In this document: piece after piece, positions 37,481 through 50,147 of the stretch | Layout of the letters: every line of letters begins with the position of its first letter | How positions within the stretch are numbered: the first letter of the stretch is position 1 | Assembly (NCBI GenBank): GCA_021234155.1 | Contig: JAJEKV010000025.1 | Location: 14,772,815 to 14,836,814 of the forward strand | Reading direction: 5' to 3' | DNA from: Isoetes taiwanensis | Taxonomy: Eukaryota; Streptophyta; Lycopodiopsida; Isoetales; Isoetaceae | DNA: 64,000 bases | Notes under the pieces: model-generated | What the model saw: only the letters and a program-made list of their open reading frames with translations | What the model was told of the DNA's origin: nothing | Databases searched by the model: none | Made by a program: the position numbers and the translations under genes

Positions 37481-40400
37481 CCTTTGCATCTCAACCGATG
37501 TGGTTGGTGCTTCTAGCAGACCGAGGCAAGTCAATAAAGATGCAAGGGGATGAAGAGAACACGGGAATGATGAAGACGAAAGGTATCGCGACAATATTCC
37601 TTTTTGATATCCATGCATTTTTCAAACTAGAAGTTTATAGAAATCGCTACCGGGCGCGATTTGGAGTTTCCTAGAGCATACTTTGAATTATGTTGACATG
37701 CATCATTCATGAAATCGCCACCGGCGCGGCTTTTGTTTTCCATTTCTTTCATCTCATACGCTATTGTTCTCCTTACGTAAATGATTTGGCTTCCCAAAAA
37801 AGTAATCGGTCTTTGATTTGAATGGTGTGTTATGTAGAACGCTACCCAAAGTAACGCTTGAAAAGTCATGGTATGCAACAACCATTTGAGACACGCACCA
37901 AATATGTTTACCCGCCTCTTTATCCGGCGGAGATGTTGGACCAGGCCTTCACCTGTTTCACAGTAATTTGGTCATCCATGGAGCATAGAAATATACAGGA
38001 TGTTTTGAAAGTAGTGCCCGAAGCTAAATAGAAATTGGGCCCATCCGGGATCAAAGCAAATGTGCTTCATTCACAAACCCCTAAAGAACCGAATGTAAAA
38101 AGATATTTGTGAAATGCTTGCGCAACATGATGGATGCCCTAGGTGTTGAGGATAAGGGAAGGCATAATCATTGTGGATGATGACGCTCTAAAGTGCCGCT
38201 CAATCAGGCCACAGGCCATTGAATCCGCCATCCTATCATCCTCAAGATTTTGACAAAGATGACTTCCTCGCTTGTTAGTGTCCCGCAAGAAATAGCTTCA
38301 GAAAAACTGGTCGAAGAGATACACACACTATACCCACACCTTGATCGGACAGGGAAATTGACAGGGAACTTGAGAAAATCATCCTAGAAAGGGAACTTTT
38401 GATATATATGTATACAGAAATACACTTTCCAAAAAAGTTTTGAATATGAAATATACTTTATACGAAAGGTTTTGAATATATATTGTGTTCTTTTTTATCA
38501 GCATTATTGGTTCTACGTATAATGTATTATTTTTTTATATTATGTGTACGGTTTGTTATACTTGCAATAATTTGTAGGTATATACCGCAATAATTTTGGT
38601 GTGTATAAATAGGTATGCATGAAATAGCCCCCCTCGGCTTCGGTCTCCTCGCCTTCTCCTTGTTATTATGGCACATTCTATTACCGCAAGATGAACCATG
38701 CGACCTCTGCGCCGCTGAAGCTAGAAATAGAACTTCAGACTGGCTTGATGTCGTTGCTATGAATCCCCCCCGCTTCTATCCTCGATCCATTTGATGTTGT
38801 AATCCATCTTATATGGAATCCGTGAGCATGGTTTGTTCATGATCGACGGTGATCTCGTGATCGCTGCAAATACCGAGGGACGATGAATCGATTAGTTTTG
38901 TAGTTTATGTTCTATTGTAATGCGTTATTTATGTTGTTTAATCGGCGCCACGCGATTTGAACCACTTTAAAATCTCTGTTTTGTAGCAACTTGCTTTTGT
39001 TGTTATTTACTCGTAAAGCTTTACAATTTCATTGTTTAGATTTCGTTGTCGTCCGTGAATGTGCGAATTAATAGGTAATTTCCGCTTTTTCAACCGCCTA
39101 CATTCTCATATAATATGGGTCATTTGCATCGAATATTTGAATGCCTTGCATTTTCACATAAAATGCATATTCCCAGCCCAAAATGAACACAAAGTGCAAA
39201 AGTGTGGTTAATTCAATATAATGGTCAATAAAATGCTTATACGGCGCGATTTTGGAATAGACATAATCCCAATTTAATTGAATGATGGTTTTTGATGCTT
39301 GTTTCTCCAACGAAGCTTTGGGATTCCGGGCCCCGGAGCAAGTCAAAACATCACATAACAAGCGCCATTACAAATCCCACATTAGAACGAGACCCATAGC
39401 GCTACCTACATTCACATCTCGCCCATGAAAAAGCGCAGCATATCGCCTCCATTCGCATGTTGTGCCCACCATCTCCTGATTGAGACATGTCAATGGATTG
39501 GAGAGCCGCCAATGACATAGGGTTTTGGTCGCCGGGCGGAGTCAAGGAGGTTGAGTGTCACACTTTCCGTGAGCTGCCCGGGATATGATCGATTCGGACA
39601 CGCCGGTGCTCAGTTGATTAGACCTGATGAGCGCTACACATGATAATCGGGCACCCACTTCGATTAGCCACTTTCGATCATACATTCAGGAAGTACTGGA
39701 CTTGAGGGCTCAGATATGCCCCTCATCAACCATTTAATCGTTGTCGCCAGCCTTTTGTTTACCACGGTTTTTCTCAAACCCTTCGGGCGGGGGTTTTAAT
39801 TCGGCAAAGAGGTGGATCGGCTGCGCTTTTGTATTGGGTCCCATAGGCCGCATTGGTCTCCTCGTGGATGATAAAAACAATTCTATTCTATTCTCTTCAG
39901 TCCGTATTGGCCGCGGCTTGAAACAAGATTCACCGTTTTGTGTCTTCATCCATCTAAGAAGGTTGTACCAGTATTTACTGGTTTACATATTTGATCCATC
40001 AGACGAATTTTTTCTTCAAGTGGCTGTAAGAACTTACAAATTTTCTAGCTAAATATGTGTGTATCTGGAATGGAAATGGAGCTTTGCGATTCTATGCTAC
40101 GTACTGCTAGGGTAAGTTTTGTTTTAGTGCCCTTTTTGCCTAATGTAAAACTTGATGATCTTTCTTTAATTTTTACATTTTTCTATGCAGCCATATATTC
40201 AAGCACAATAGCAGATGCTTAAGCTTAAGGTTTGTGACTTTATTTCAAGAAATTTTATTTAGAATGTCATAAAGACATAGATTATGAAATGGCATTTGAC
40301 ATTTTAGTTAGGCCTTGCAGAAAGGATCAAACTTGCCATGTATTGATATGCATTTTGTAACATTGTTTATGCAGAGATGCTTTTTGTTTTTTCATCTTTA

Positions 40401-40667
40401 AAATGAAACAAAGAAACCATGAACCTTGCCTATTAGTTCTCAAAATTGCATCTCAAACTTTGCAAATATAGTGCAAACCAATGTAACAACTGGATTTGGA
40501 ATGCATGTAAATGTATATTGAAACATAAGCAAACACTGCATTTGTCTTTGTTGATGAAAACCTATTATATTTATCAAATTCAAATATACATGTAGTAAAA
40601 GAACAAGTGCAAAAAACCCATTGTATTTATCAAATTCAAATATACATGTAGTAAAAGAATATAGCAT
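37481..40667. other. Non-coding and decayed repeats
   Basis: Contains the last AAATCGC palindromes, unfamiliar short frames, and at 39741-39930 a piece with TTGGGTCCCATAGG and TGGATGATAAAAACAATTCT related to the element tail near 1805, 2667 and 43868. No gene recognised. Confidence 0.35.
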
Positions 40668-40802
40668 AGAATATTGTGGCTTTAGAGTATCTTCTATTGC
40701 CAAGCACTGCCATGTTCCCTGGGTTGCCAAATATTATTCTAGTACTAGTACAAATTTTGGCATACCCCTGGATTTCTAAATATTATTCTAGTACTAGTAC
40801 AA
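40668..40802 (+). repeat. Two adjacent copies of a kinase C-terminal fragment
   Basis: AGCATAGAATATTGTGGCTT matches the distal flank. Then CCTGGGTTGCCAAATATTATTC, continuing TAGTACTAGTACAA (40722-40753), matches kinase codons HPW-VAKYYSSTST. The same phrase, slightly changed (CCCTGGATTTCTAAATATTA), recurs at 40766-40802. So flank and coding end are joined in the reverse of their usual order. Confidence 0.85.
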
Positions 40803-40884
40803 GCCAAAGATACTTGGCATAGAACCACGCCTCTATTGAAATTATAGTACTTAACGTGTTCTATCTATCGCCAATTGTACAATT

Positions 40885-41240
40885 TGTCAGCATGCTTATT
40901 ACTACCAAGGTTTTTCCTTCAAGTAGTAATATATTTGTTGTTGTCTTTATTTGGGACACACATTGCACGATAAGACTTGCACTCAACCACTTCGCCCATC
41001 CACTGGTAGCTAGAGGGATTTGAACACCTATGGTGGTCGAAAGCCAAACCAAAGGTCTAACCGCGTGGTACTACCAGATGGGCTTTAAAATAATTATATA
41101 GCAAAGAAGCATCTCACCAATCTTGCCAAGTATTTATTGTGGCGATTCTTATTGCAATTGACAATAAAAGTTGTTCAATACATAAAAAATAATCCAAAAA
41201 TTTATGTCAGAGCAATCCATAATGTGTTATGTGTCATCAT
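40885..41240 (+). repeat. Two short fragments of the duplicated block
   Basis: 40885-40975 (AGCATGCTTATTA.., TATTTGTTGTTGTCTTTATT) matches 1930-2015 and 44000-44090. 41108-41240 (CACCAATCTTGCCAAGTATT) matches 7735-7860 and 49770-49880. A tRNA-like module lies between them. Confidence 0.85.
40985..41095 (-). repeat. tRNA-like (SINE-type) module
   Basis: On minus the stretch begins GCCCATCTGGTAGTACCACG and, about 50 bases on, has GGTGTTCAAATCCC, close to the Pol III B box GGTTCRANNCC. The upstream TGGTAGTACCACGCGG can serve as a diverged A box. A clean cloverleaf does not fold by eye, so this is more likely a SINE head than a tRNA gene. Confidence 0.4.
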
Positions 41241-42489
41241 GGAACTCTATCTCAATAGCCCTGCTAAGCGGAAGAGCCGTGCTATGGCGGGTATTGCCAC
41301 CATGGTGCTTTCTCGCTCTATCATCGCCTCTCCATAAAGGAAATGTACTGATTCGCCATGCGTTCATATTTGTGTTGGCGATTGAAGACCCGAGAACAGT
41401 CTAGTAGCTTCCATTACACGCACCATTGAAATATCTATATTTTAATGTCTAATTATAGAACATTCTAGAATCTACCCTATTATGATTATATGTTAGAGAT
41501 ATGAGCTTTTAGACAATGTTAGAACGAGCAATAGCATTGAGATTGTAGCTTAGGACATGTATGTTCATGTTCAGCTACATTAAGGATTAGAATAGCATCC
41601 TTTATAGATACTACATATCCTTCGGGTTTAAGCAACAATAATGAACTGGAATGGTTGGGTCAAAAGTTCAATGTCGACGAGAGTTGGACACTTAAAAACT
41701 TATGAAACATTGGTGGCAATGTTGTGCTAGCTCACGACAAGGTACACATTTTTCATCTATCTAACCCTACTGTGACAAACACTGTACAAAAAAGCAATAG
41801 TTGGACCATCCTTTCACATAATTGCTTACGTAAATGCAACTACTAATGCTGCAATTCCTCAGGGCGCAATTGATGAAATTAAATATACACAATAAGTACA
41901 ACAACATATATAAATACATGCCCAACTGCAGCTTGCTTGATTGAAATCAATGCAAGCATAAACCCACCAACAACTACTTCTATAGCATGCTATTCATAAC
42001 TGTAAGTACAAAATTCTGGATATGTTTAAGATTCGTGACCGGCAGAAAACTCCTCGTGAAGTATGGCTACGGCCTTGTAGTTGGGTCTAGTGGCCAAAGC
42101 ACCCCTTCCAAGTGCCAGAAATTCTTCTCAAAGTATGGCTATGGCCTCCGTAGGAGATCTACTAATGGGGGTTTGAACCCCGATGAGACCAAGGTAGCAT
42201 CCGCAAATAAACAGCATTGAAACATTTGATTTCTCCATCATATATATGAAACCGGGGAGGGGAGGGTTTGCATAACATAGAGTCAACTGCCATCCACTAT
42301 CAAACAACTTTTCAAATGCCTCGGCCTTGCCTAGATTATGATTGGGCGAGGGATTATGCCCACCGCTAACATAAAAGCTATTCAAATTTTTGCAACTTCT
42401 CACATTAGAATAACAGAGTGACAAGATGGTCACAACTCTTATGAATGTGGCAGAGGGATGTTTTGGTTTATGAAGAAAAAGAACGTCCC
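41241..42489. other. Non-coding; possible second tRNA-like module near 42050-42205
   Basis: AAGTATGGCTACGGCC (42059) and AAGTATGGCTATGGCC (42130) form a 71-bp direct repeat. It is followed by GGGGGTTTGAACCCCGATG (42166-42184), a B-box-like palindrome. No protein-coding gene seen. Confidence 0.4.
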
Positions 42490-43780
42490 TAAATCAGCCC
42501 TTCAATTATACAAGCTAGTGCTACTTATTCTAGCTGATTTCTCTAAGACATATGATCTTTTCTCATTGACATACAGTCCATTTGAATGCTCTAGATATTT
42601 TCTACCATTTGGATCCTCTGGATACCTTCTGCCAGTTCATTGGCATGAGAGGTAACTTGCCCAAGACTAAGGTGCTGCTCGCCTCATTCCCGCGTCGGTC
42701 AATGCCTTCTTCCTTCACTTACCAAGCCCAAAATGTAAAGGTGACATCCACCTACAAGTATTTGGGAGTGACGTTAAAATATGCTTCCTTCCTTCCTTCT
42801 ACCATATACTAAGACATTTCTATTCGACTCGATCACATAGGTCGGAAGGCACTCAGAGCCATGCAAAACAACAAGCTTACAAAGTAGAGTCAGTATGCCT
42901 AGGCCTATCAGCGCACTTGTTCAAGGCCTTGGCGTAAACTCCGTTATTCTATGTGGATAGGGGTTTAGAACCCGATAATATCCGCCACCACCGGAATGAC
43001 CTAAAGCAAAAGCGTAAAGCCTTCCTAGCTCAAGCACTTGGGGCAAAATCCATAGTTCCATATCAGATCCTATTGCAGAAAACATGTTTCCTGCCCCTCC
43101 TAAAGGCCGCACTGTACCGCCAAGTAATCTACTTTCAGAAGGTGGTCGATATGGGTGATATTCATCTCCCCAACCTTACTTTTTGTTGTGGCACTGGGTC
43201 TGCAGTGCCTTAAAGTTTGCTAGAAGGAAAAGTGAGTTGGCTGGTTCTCTCGCTAGAATGTGCAGGAGCATGGGTGCATATAGGTCCAAACTGAAGAAGA
43301 TCACCAACACTTGAGGCAGTACTTTGATGCTTGCTTCTATAGCAAACTCTGGGATGGGGGCGCACTGAAACATATTAAAATGGCACACTACTAGCGACAG
43401 ATCAATCCAATGCTCATATGAGGTCCATAATGCTACATGCATATACATTTGATCATGGAGAAGCGTAGAATGATAGCTTCCATTCACATGGGTGCACATC
43501 ACCTCTGCATTGAGACAGACAGATAGATTCGAGAGGCACACGAGGACATGCTCTGTTATTGTTGCCAACGAGGAGCCATGGAAGATGAATGCCAAATTTG
43601 TCTAGCATTCGACCATATCTGGGCATGCTATGTTGCATTAGTCCTGCCTAACCAACCACTATATGTGCCGTTAGATATGACCTCAATGGGCTTGTTGAGT
43701 TATATCTTCAAGAGATCATGGACACGCACACTCGAGATATGTCCTCCCAGACGACATTGACATGTACACTAATATGAAAT
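42490..43780 (+). pseudogene. LINE RT 3' half and zinc-knuckle tail (copy 2, longer)
   Basis: From about 42570: LDTFCQFIGMRGNLPKTKVLL, then SFTYQAQNVKVTSTYKYLGV around 42713-42772, HIGRKALRAMQNNKLTK around 42836-42885, VPYQILLQKTCFLPLLKA-like around 43050-43107, and the tail CYCCQRGAMEDECQICL around 43553-43605. This is the region from just after the RT catalytic motif to the C-terminal zinc-knuckle of a plant LINE. Palm motifs with YADD are absent. Frames change several times. It is related to the 23-27 kb LINE by domain but differs in sequence. The large duplication starts inside it at 42963. Confidence 0.65.
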
Positions 43781-46121
43781 TATTTCAAGATACTGGGTGG
43801 CATCATGCTTATTACATCGCCAAGGTTTTTCAAGCAAAGAATACACTTTGTTATTCTCTTTGTTTAGGTCCCATAGGTCAATTGGTCTCCATGGATGATA
43901 AGGAATCATATCTTCAAGAGATCATGGATACGAGCATCGGATATGTCCTCCGACACGACGCACATGTACCATAATATGAAATATCATTGTACAATTTGTG
44001 AGCATGCTTATTATCGCCAAGGTTTTTCATTCAAGTAGTAATATATTTTATTGTTGTCTTTATTTGGGACACACATTGCATGATAAATGTTAATTGTGAG
44101 TTCTTGGCATACACCCTGCAACAGCAGTATGACTGCCGGATGCTACAAAGCTGCCATGCTCATGATCACAAAACAAGAACAAGAAAAACAAATATGTACA
44201 AAGAGTGAAGGTAACATGGCCAAATGAGGCTCTCCAAATTTGAGATAAAACCCGAAAATACATCGAAGACGCTCCGATCTAATATAGTGTAGACCGCAAA
44301 TCTGAGCCCTACATCTATCTAAATCTAAGCCATATACTTAAGTTAACCTAAACATGCCAAGTGTCGTCGGCCACCACTGACACTTAACGTGTACAATGTT
44401 AACCACTAGGTGGTTAACACTGCCTCCTCCTAAAAGTTTTAGCACAAAATATGTACGACTTTTATAAAACAAGTCCGACAATTACAACATGGTGCTAAAA
44501 ATATAGGGGCATAAATGATGGTAATGGTTGGGTTGTGTCGCCATAAAAAGATCTTCATAAATGCATTGACTAAAAAAAGATCCGGCGGAATGTCGATGCG
44601 TAACGTGGACCATAGGAACGGGGCAAGAAAAACATGAAGACCATCCCCTTATATCATGGGTAAGTCCATTTGAACAATTAATGCCCAAAAGATTGCTTAA
44701 AAACAATTGTTATAGAGGGCCTTCAAAAACATAAGCAGTCCCATAGGTCAATTGGTCTCCATGGACGCTAAAAAAACCTATTCTATTCTACTATAAAGGC
44801 ATCCCCCTGATCGCCATATAAAAGTTGAATATATTTGGAACAGAGCGCATGGAACTTTTTTGTCACAAATGGTCGTAGCATGGTGTGACCATGAGCGCAT
44901 TTTGTTTTGTTTTGTTTAGTTTTTTTTTTTTTTTTTTTGGTGGGCACATTTGCACAAACAAGAGTTGAGACTTTGAAGCAATTCTAGAGTGTCTACGCTG
45001 ATGCCGATAAGAAATTTGTGCATGTGGATGGGCTTAAAATCGTTGGATTTGATCGACAATCACAAAAATTAATGGAAATTCCAAAGATATGTTGGGAAGT
45101 TATGCCGGCGTTGGGAAAGCTACAACGGGCGAGTTCTTGAAGAAACGACTACGGGCGTAGTTCTTGAAGAAACAAAACGGAGTATTTTCTATGATGGAAG
45201 ATTGGCTATCTTTGAAGCGCCGCAGATTGGCAAATATGCGAATACCTCTAATATCGACTTTTTGATGGTTCATGCCACAACGCCAAGAATTTCCTCCCGT
45301 AAAAGCACGCCTCAAGGCATATTTTACCGCCATGTTTTTAGGTTCAGTAGTCAATTTTGGCTAGGGTTTCTGCTGAGAGGTTTCCGCTGAGACATCGCTG
45401 GGTAGTGATGCCGAGCTTCAGCTATATCACAGGGCATAAAATAGTCTGCCTGCAGAGCTTTGCGAAACAGAGCTATCCGACGAAGCAACCACGCAAAGAA
45501 CCAGAAATCCTTTGCAAATCACGGCTAGGCAAAGAACCGCAAATAAGTATCGTGTCATTATTTTTATCATTTTGATGCTTCTTTCTATTTTGAACGATTC
45601 ATTCTTATGCCTTCGGCTGATGTGATTGGGTAAACCTTTGTTGCAGGTAGAACTTCTGTCTAAATCCATCTTTCTTTCTTTTTTTTGTTTCTGCTTTCGT
45701 TAAGAAAGGCCACATATATGGACCTGAAGGGTCGATCTTCTGCTGCTGATAGTGGGAGGGGGGGAGATGTAGTAGATACGCCCCACAATTTACTTGGCTG
45801 ACATCTATTTTTAGTTTTGGGGACTCTCTAACTGATATCGGAATGGCGAAGCATCTTTTCCTAGGAACTATGGGCAGACGTATTTTCATCAATACACTAG
45901 TCGTGCTTCTGACGGCAGACTCTTGATCGATTTCACAGGTTTGATTTTGTTTGTACCAAAATTATGTTGTATTTTTTACCATTTATATAAGTGCAGTCAT
46001 TACGCATATTAGTAGCTACCTAGAGTCCTTAATGCAAATGTGCATTTGGATTTCTTTTTCTCTCACCTTATTTAAAAGAGATTGGTTCAGACTATAGTCA
46101 TGGTGCCAACTTTGCTTTCAG
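43781..46121. other. Non-coding sequence of the duplicated block, copy 2
   Basis: Counterpart of 1761-4033. It contains the CCCATAGGTCAATTGGTC tail motif twice (43868, 44750) and a 19-T run at 44920-44938. No gene recognised. Confidence 0.45.
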
Positions 46122-46485
46122 AGGTGCTTGTAAGATGAAGCTTCCCCTCCAAGCATGGAGACAAGATCCAGATGGTTTTGATTTGGCTGAAGCCATCAAT
46201 GCCCATCTCTCCCCTAGCATTCGTGTTTTTGCCATTGATCCAGCGTCAAAGTATGTTCTTGTCAGCACCGTTTTGGTTTCAGTTAACATAAGTATTAGCA
46301 TATTGTGGAATAATGTTCTCTGATTTTTAATTTATGCAGGTCCTTTAATGCCAGATGTGCCCGCTTTTCCCTTCATATAACTATTTTCTCCCCATGATGG
46401 TGTCTTAGAGATCAAGAATAATTTTTCTCCAAATGAGATCACTTAGCACATCCGAGAGTTTCCTCGAATGCTGGAAAGCCTAGAG
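46122..46485 (+). pseudogene. tRNA pseudouridine synthase (TruA/PUS1 type) fragment, copy 2
   Basis: Piece 1 (46122-46250) follows a TTTGCTTTCAG acceptor and encodes GACKMKLPLQAW, DPDGFDLAEAINAH and LSPSIRVFAIDPAS, ending at GTATGTTC. The 89-bp intron ends in TTTATGCAG. Piece 2 (46340-46485) restores the frame as SK-SFNARC and runs to PRMLESLE before GTGACA. A one-base difference from copy 1 near 46396 (CCATGATGG for CAGATGG) breaks the LPDGVLEI line here. The TAG before HIREF is shared. The splice sites are better kept than in copy 1. The catalytic Asp exon and C-terminal domain are not visible, so it is a fragment of a tRNA-modifying enzyme gene, not a working copy. Confidence 0.65.
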
Positions 46486-49400
46486 GTGACATTTTTTTTT
46501 TGCTCATGTTTTGATAAGCTTGCATCTTTAAATATCTTTCAGATCTAAATCTTATTGCGCTTTTAATATTTGCACCTCTTGAGTCAACTCATATTGCTTC
46601 CCTTGTCTTCTTTCTCATACTGTCATGATTGTTGAGATAACATGAAGGGACATGCTTCACTTGAAGATCAAGACTTCTTTGACACTTAAAGCATAAAACT
46701 TTCCGTAGCTAAGCTTTTGATGCTTTGTTCATATCATGCTCCTTGTCGTGGACAATGTGAGAACATGTTTCACTTGAAGTTGAAGACTGACAGAGGCATC
46801 AACTACATGAAGCTAAAGAGTTAGCTTTATGGCTCTTCTACATATTTAATAAATATCTATAACTTATCCTTTCTGCTCCATTCTCATGGACATCATAGGT
46901 GTAGTCTGAGATTTATGAACTCATTTAGTTGGTTTAGCATTGCTAAAGGCTACAAAGATAAAGGAGGAAGAATTAACTATCTTGGTTTGTCTTGATGTGG
47001 TAACCTTAGTTGTTGCAGGGCATGAGCAGAATTTCACAGACGAGGAATATTTATGGCTTGCATTGCTTTATGTTCTATATAAATGGTCAAACACTAACAT
47101 TTCTGATACGAATTTGATGGAATAGTTTTAAAGTAGTTATTACCGAATTCGATTCAGATTGCTGAAAAGAGAAAAAAAAAACGAACAGGGGAGAAGGGAT
47201 GAACAAAACGCCATACTTCTATTTACCTGCTTGGTTATATACACATGGTACTCCCCCGATTTGCAAGAAGCAAGAGAATAAAGATGTGCATCGTGACTTC
47301 ATTAATACAAACTTCTACAAAAGTTCAACGTGTTTTCTTCTATCTATTCTATCTATCTATGAGTTAAAGAAGATTGTTTAAATGCCCCACTATTGTATTC
47401 TATGCAATAATGATATTACTTTGTAATGGGAAAAAAAATCTTTTATTTTTTCTTTTCCGCATAGGTATACTGGAATAATGGAGTAGCCAAAATTAGCTAG
47501 GCCACTAGATTAAGGGGTTTGCCAACAAACATGTTCATATCTTTGTCATGTGCCTAGCTATTGTTGCCAATGTGACTCAAACTTTAATTAATGTTCACAT
47601 TTTCACAAAGTTAGTAAATAAACATGCCATGAGTATGGGAACTTATACCTCGCCTTGATGTCAAGTATGACATTCAAAAACATAATCATCATAGAATATT
47701 GCAACAAATAATTTATTATTGCAACATGTTCATGATGTTTTAGAGGATGGGAATTTCAGATGATCTATTGCAAAGTGTCGCTTGCATTGTACTAGAGAGT
47801 CCATGTTTCAGAGATTCCAATGTCTTTGCTAAGCATTTGGAAGATAAAAACTACAGCTTGAGTATGCCCGAAAGACACCAAAATTAGAGTAGAAAAAGTT
47901 TTATAATAATATGATAAAACATAAATTTCTAAATCTATTTGGAAAATATATATACTATTGAGATGCAATTTTAGCCTAAAGAGTTCAGGTCCTTAGGTAG
48001 AGGCTCACAATCTAACTTAGTAAACGTTTAAAACACGTACAGAAATCCAACATAACTCTACACATCATGTTTCTCATGCACAATAAGACAATAAAACCTT
48101 GAGTTTGAATTACATACCGTCCGCCTATTTTTTTCTCGCTAATCCCGACAAATGCTCTTGTTGGCTTCACCGTGGAGTATCGCGGTTAAGAATTGAGCAA
48201 CCGCCCATCTATATTCATCGGTTCTCTAAGTTCGCCTTCCCGAGCTTGGTTCATTTTCATGCAATGTTCAAAGCGTGGTATAATCAAGTGTCTTGCAGAT
48301 GTCTCGCCAAAGAATGTTTAATTGTCGCTACAAAGCATACTCACAATTGACAAAAGCACCATCTCTTGCCTCCATATTGCCTTCATACCACTACATGCAA
48401 AAGGTCTGGCAAAATTCACATTGATCGTGAAACACCGACGATGTCTTCGGCTTCCTACTACCAAATGATAGCCCTAATGTTCAAAATGGCATACAATCAC
48501 TAGACTCCGTTTAGGACAACTTTGATTATGAAGACCCGCCCTCAATATTAATACAATAAACATCATAACAAAATGTAGTAATGTTCCACATTGAAGGACA
48601 ATGGTCGTAGTTAAGTTGACACTAGCCAAAAGTTTATACAAAGAAGCCGGGAAGAACGTAATGTAAAAATTGTATTTGAGTCCATTAGCATTTTATTCAA
48701 TGTATTTTCAGTTGAATTAAAATGCCAATTCTTGTGGAAACTTTATCTACTCCCTCAACTATATGCTTATACCGCATGGGGTTTACCATTCAATACCGGA
48801 ATATCTTATATTGGGCTTACATATAACCACTTACATACGCGAAAGAAATTATCTACAAACTTTGGCATTATCCATGAGGAAAATTAATATTTATCCAAAC
48901 CACTAACCCGAAGCTCCGCAGAGCAAGGCCGACACATCCTTGCATTCAGATTCCCACCCCCACCTTTTAGCACAAGAAAATCATAATCGCAAACCAAAGA
49001 ACCCTTATCCTCTTAAATATGTGAAAGATTAACCCTTCCTTCTAACATCATCATCATCATCATACCTCAGTGGAATATAATTGTGCTTATGTATTGATTC
49101 AATTGCTAACATACTTTGTGCAACCTAAAATCGCCCCTCATCTTCGCTTTAGTGTATCTTTTCCGCATCAACAGAGTCATCATATCAACTTTGCCGTGTA
49201 GATATTCCATAATAAGTTAAAAGATGTTCTCGCATCTTGGAAGGAATAATAGAGTTTAACAATGCGTTGGTCATAGCCCTCTTTATAAATTGCGCTCAGC
49301 TCTTACATGTTCTACCTGAAATATTACAAGATTGTTATAAAGATGTGGTTTCACAAATCTAACAACGAAACGATTAAATCACAAATCTAAGTTGCTAGAA

Positions 49401-50147
49401 GATCTAAGGGCTATATAATCCGGGCACAAATCACCTTTGGAAATCCGTTTGCCTTTGGCCGACCGATTGCTTGCTTGCCAAAATGCCGATGAGTGAAACC
49501 CATTGCTTGCTTGATGCCGCAGTCGCTTTGCTTGCTTGTCACCGCCGCGCTGCACCGGGTTGGAAATATCCCCGATCTAGAACACACGAGACTGCCAGTT
49601 TACAGGCAACAAAGGGTTTGGAGCAGTCATCAGCATATCCCAAGTATATTCCAGCATATACCTAGGATATGCCACAAACCCACATAAGCGAGGGTTTGCC
49701 CCCCAAGGGCAACCGAAAAAAATTCAAAATTGGATGTATGATTATATATGGTTTGATAGCAAGGAAATATATCACCAATCTTGCCAAGTATTTATTGTGG
49801 CGATTCTTATTCATGTTCAATATAAAAAGAACAACCCTATATCATATCAATACATAATGTGCTATGTATGGAACTCTATACATGCATATATCCACGTCAT
49901 TGAAGGCTGCAAAAGCTTACCGTTAAATACGTGCAAGAGAGCGACATGTATATGACGTCTGTATGTCTACCCTCAGATCTAACAAACTGAGTATCATTTG
50001 TCATCTCACTTTCTCTCTTGATTTTTCATTCTTCCCCAAACAAAAGATAGAATGGGGAGAATAAAAGATGGGTGCATTGGTGTTCTCTAAGAGACGTCCT
50101 TTGACTCACAAACTTGCTCTATGTTTTATGTTGTATCCTTTCTTATC
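46486..50147. other. Non-coding sequence of the duplicated block, copy 2
   Basis: Counterpart of 4398-8205. Short frames 46940-47125 and 47199-47381 parallel those of copy 1. It contains the (CAT)n run near 49046-49064. No gene recognised. Confidence 0.45.

Larger units (their letters stand above)
31681..39260. repeat. Dispersed AAATCGC...GCGATTT palindromes, about 12 copies
   Basis: Short inverted repeats centred on a CG-rich loop occur near 31684, 32321, 32387, 33942, 34001, 35331, 35433, 35464, 35535, 35565, 37641, 37711 and 39241. Two neighbouring copies share the longer context GCAAATCGCGG..GC.(A/G)ATTTG, TAATATGAAATCGC (35431-35470 and 35534-35572). They do not occur in the rest of the window. 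Confidence 0.7.

Noticed and set aside
37284-37481. Hydrophobic minus-strand frame considered as a membrane peptide
   Set aside because: It is the reverse complement of an Asp/Asn-rich coding tail, which always gives Ile/Val-rich antisense.
42166-42184. GGGGGTTTGAACCCCGATG considered as part of a functional tRNA gene
   Set aside because: No acceptor stem or anticodon arm can be folded around it. At best it is a SINE-like B box.
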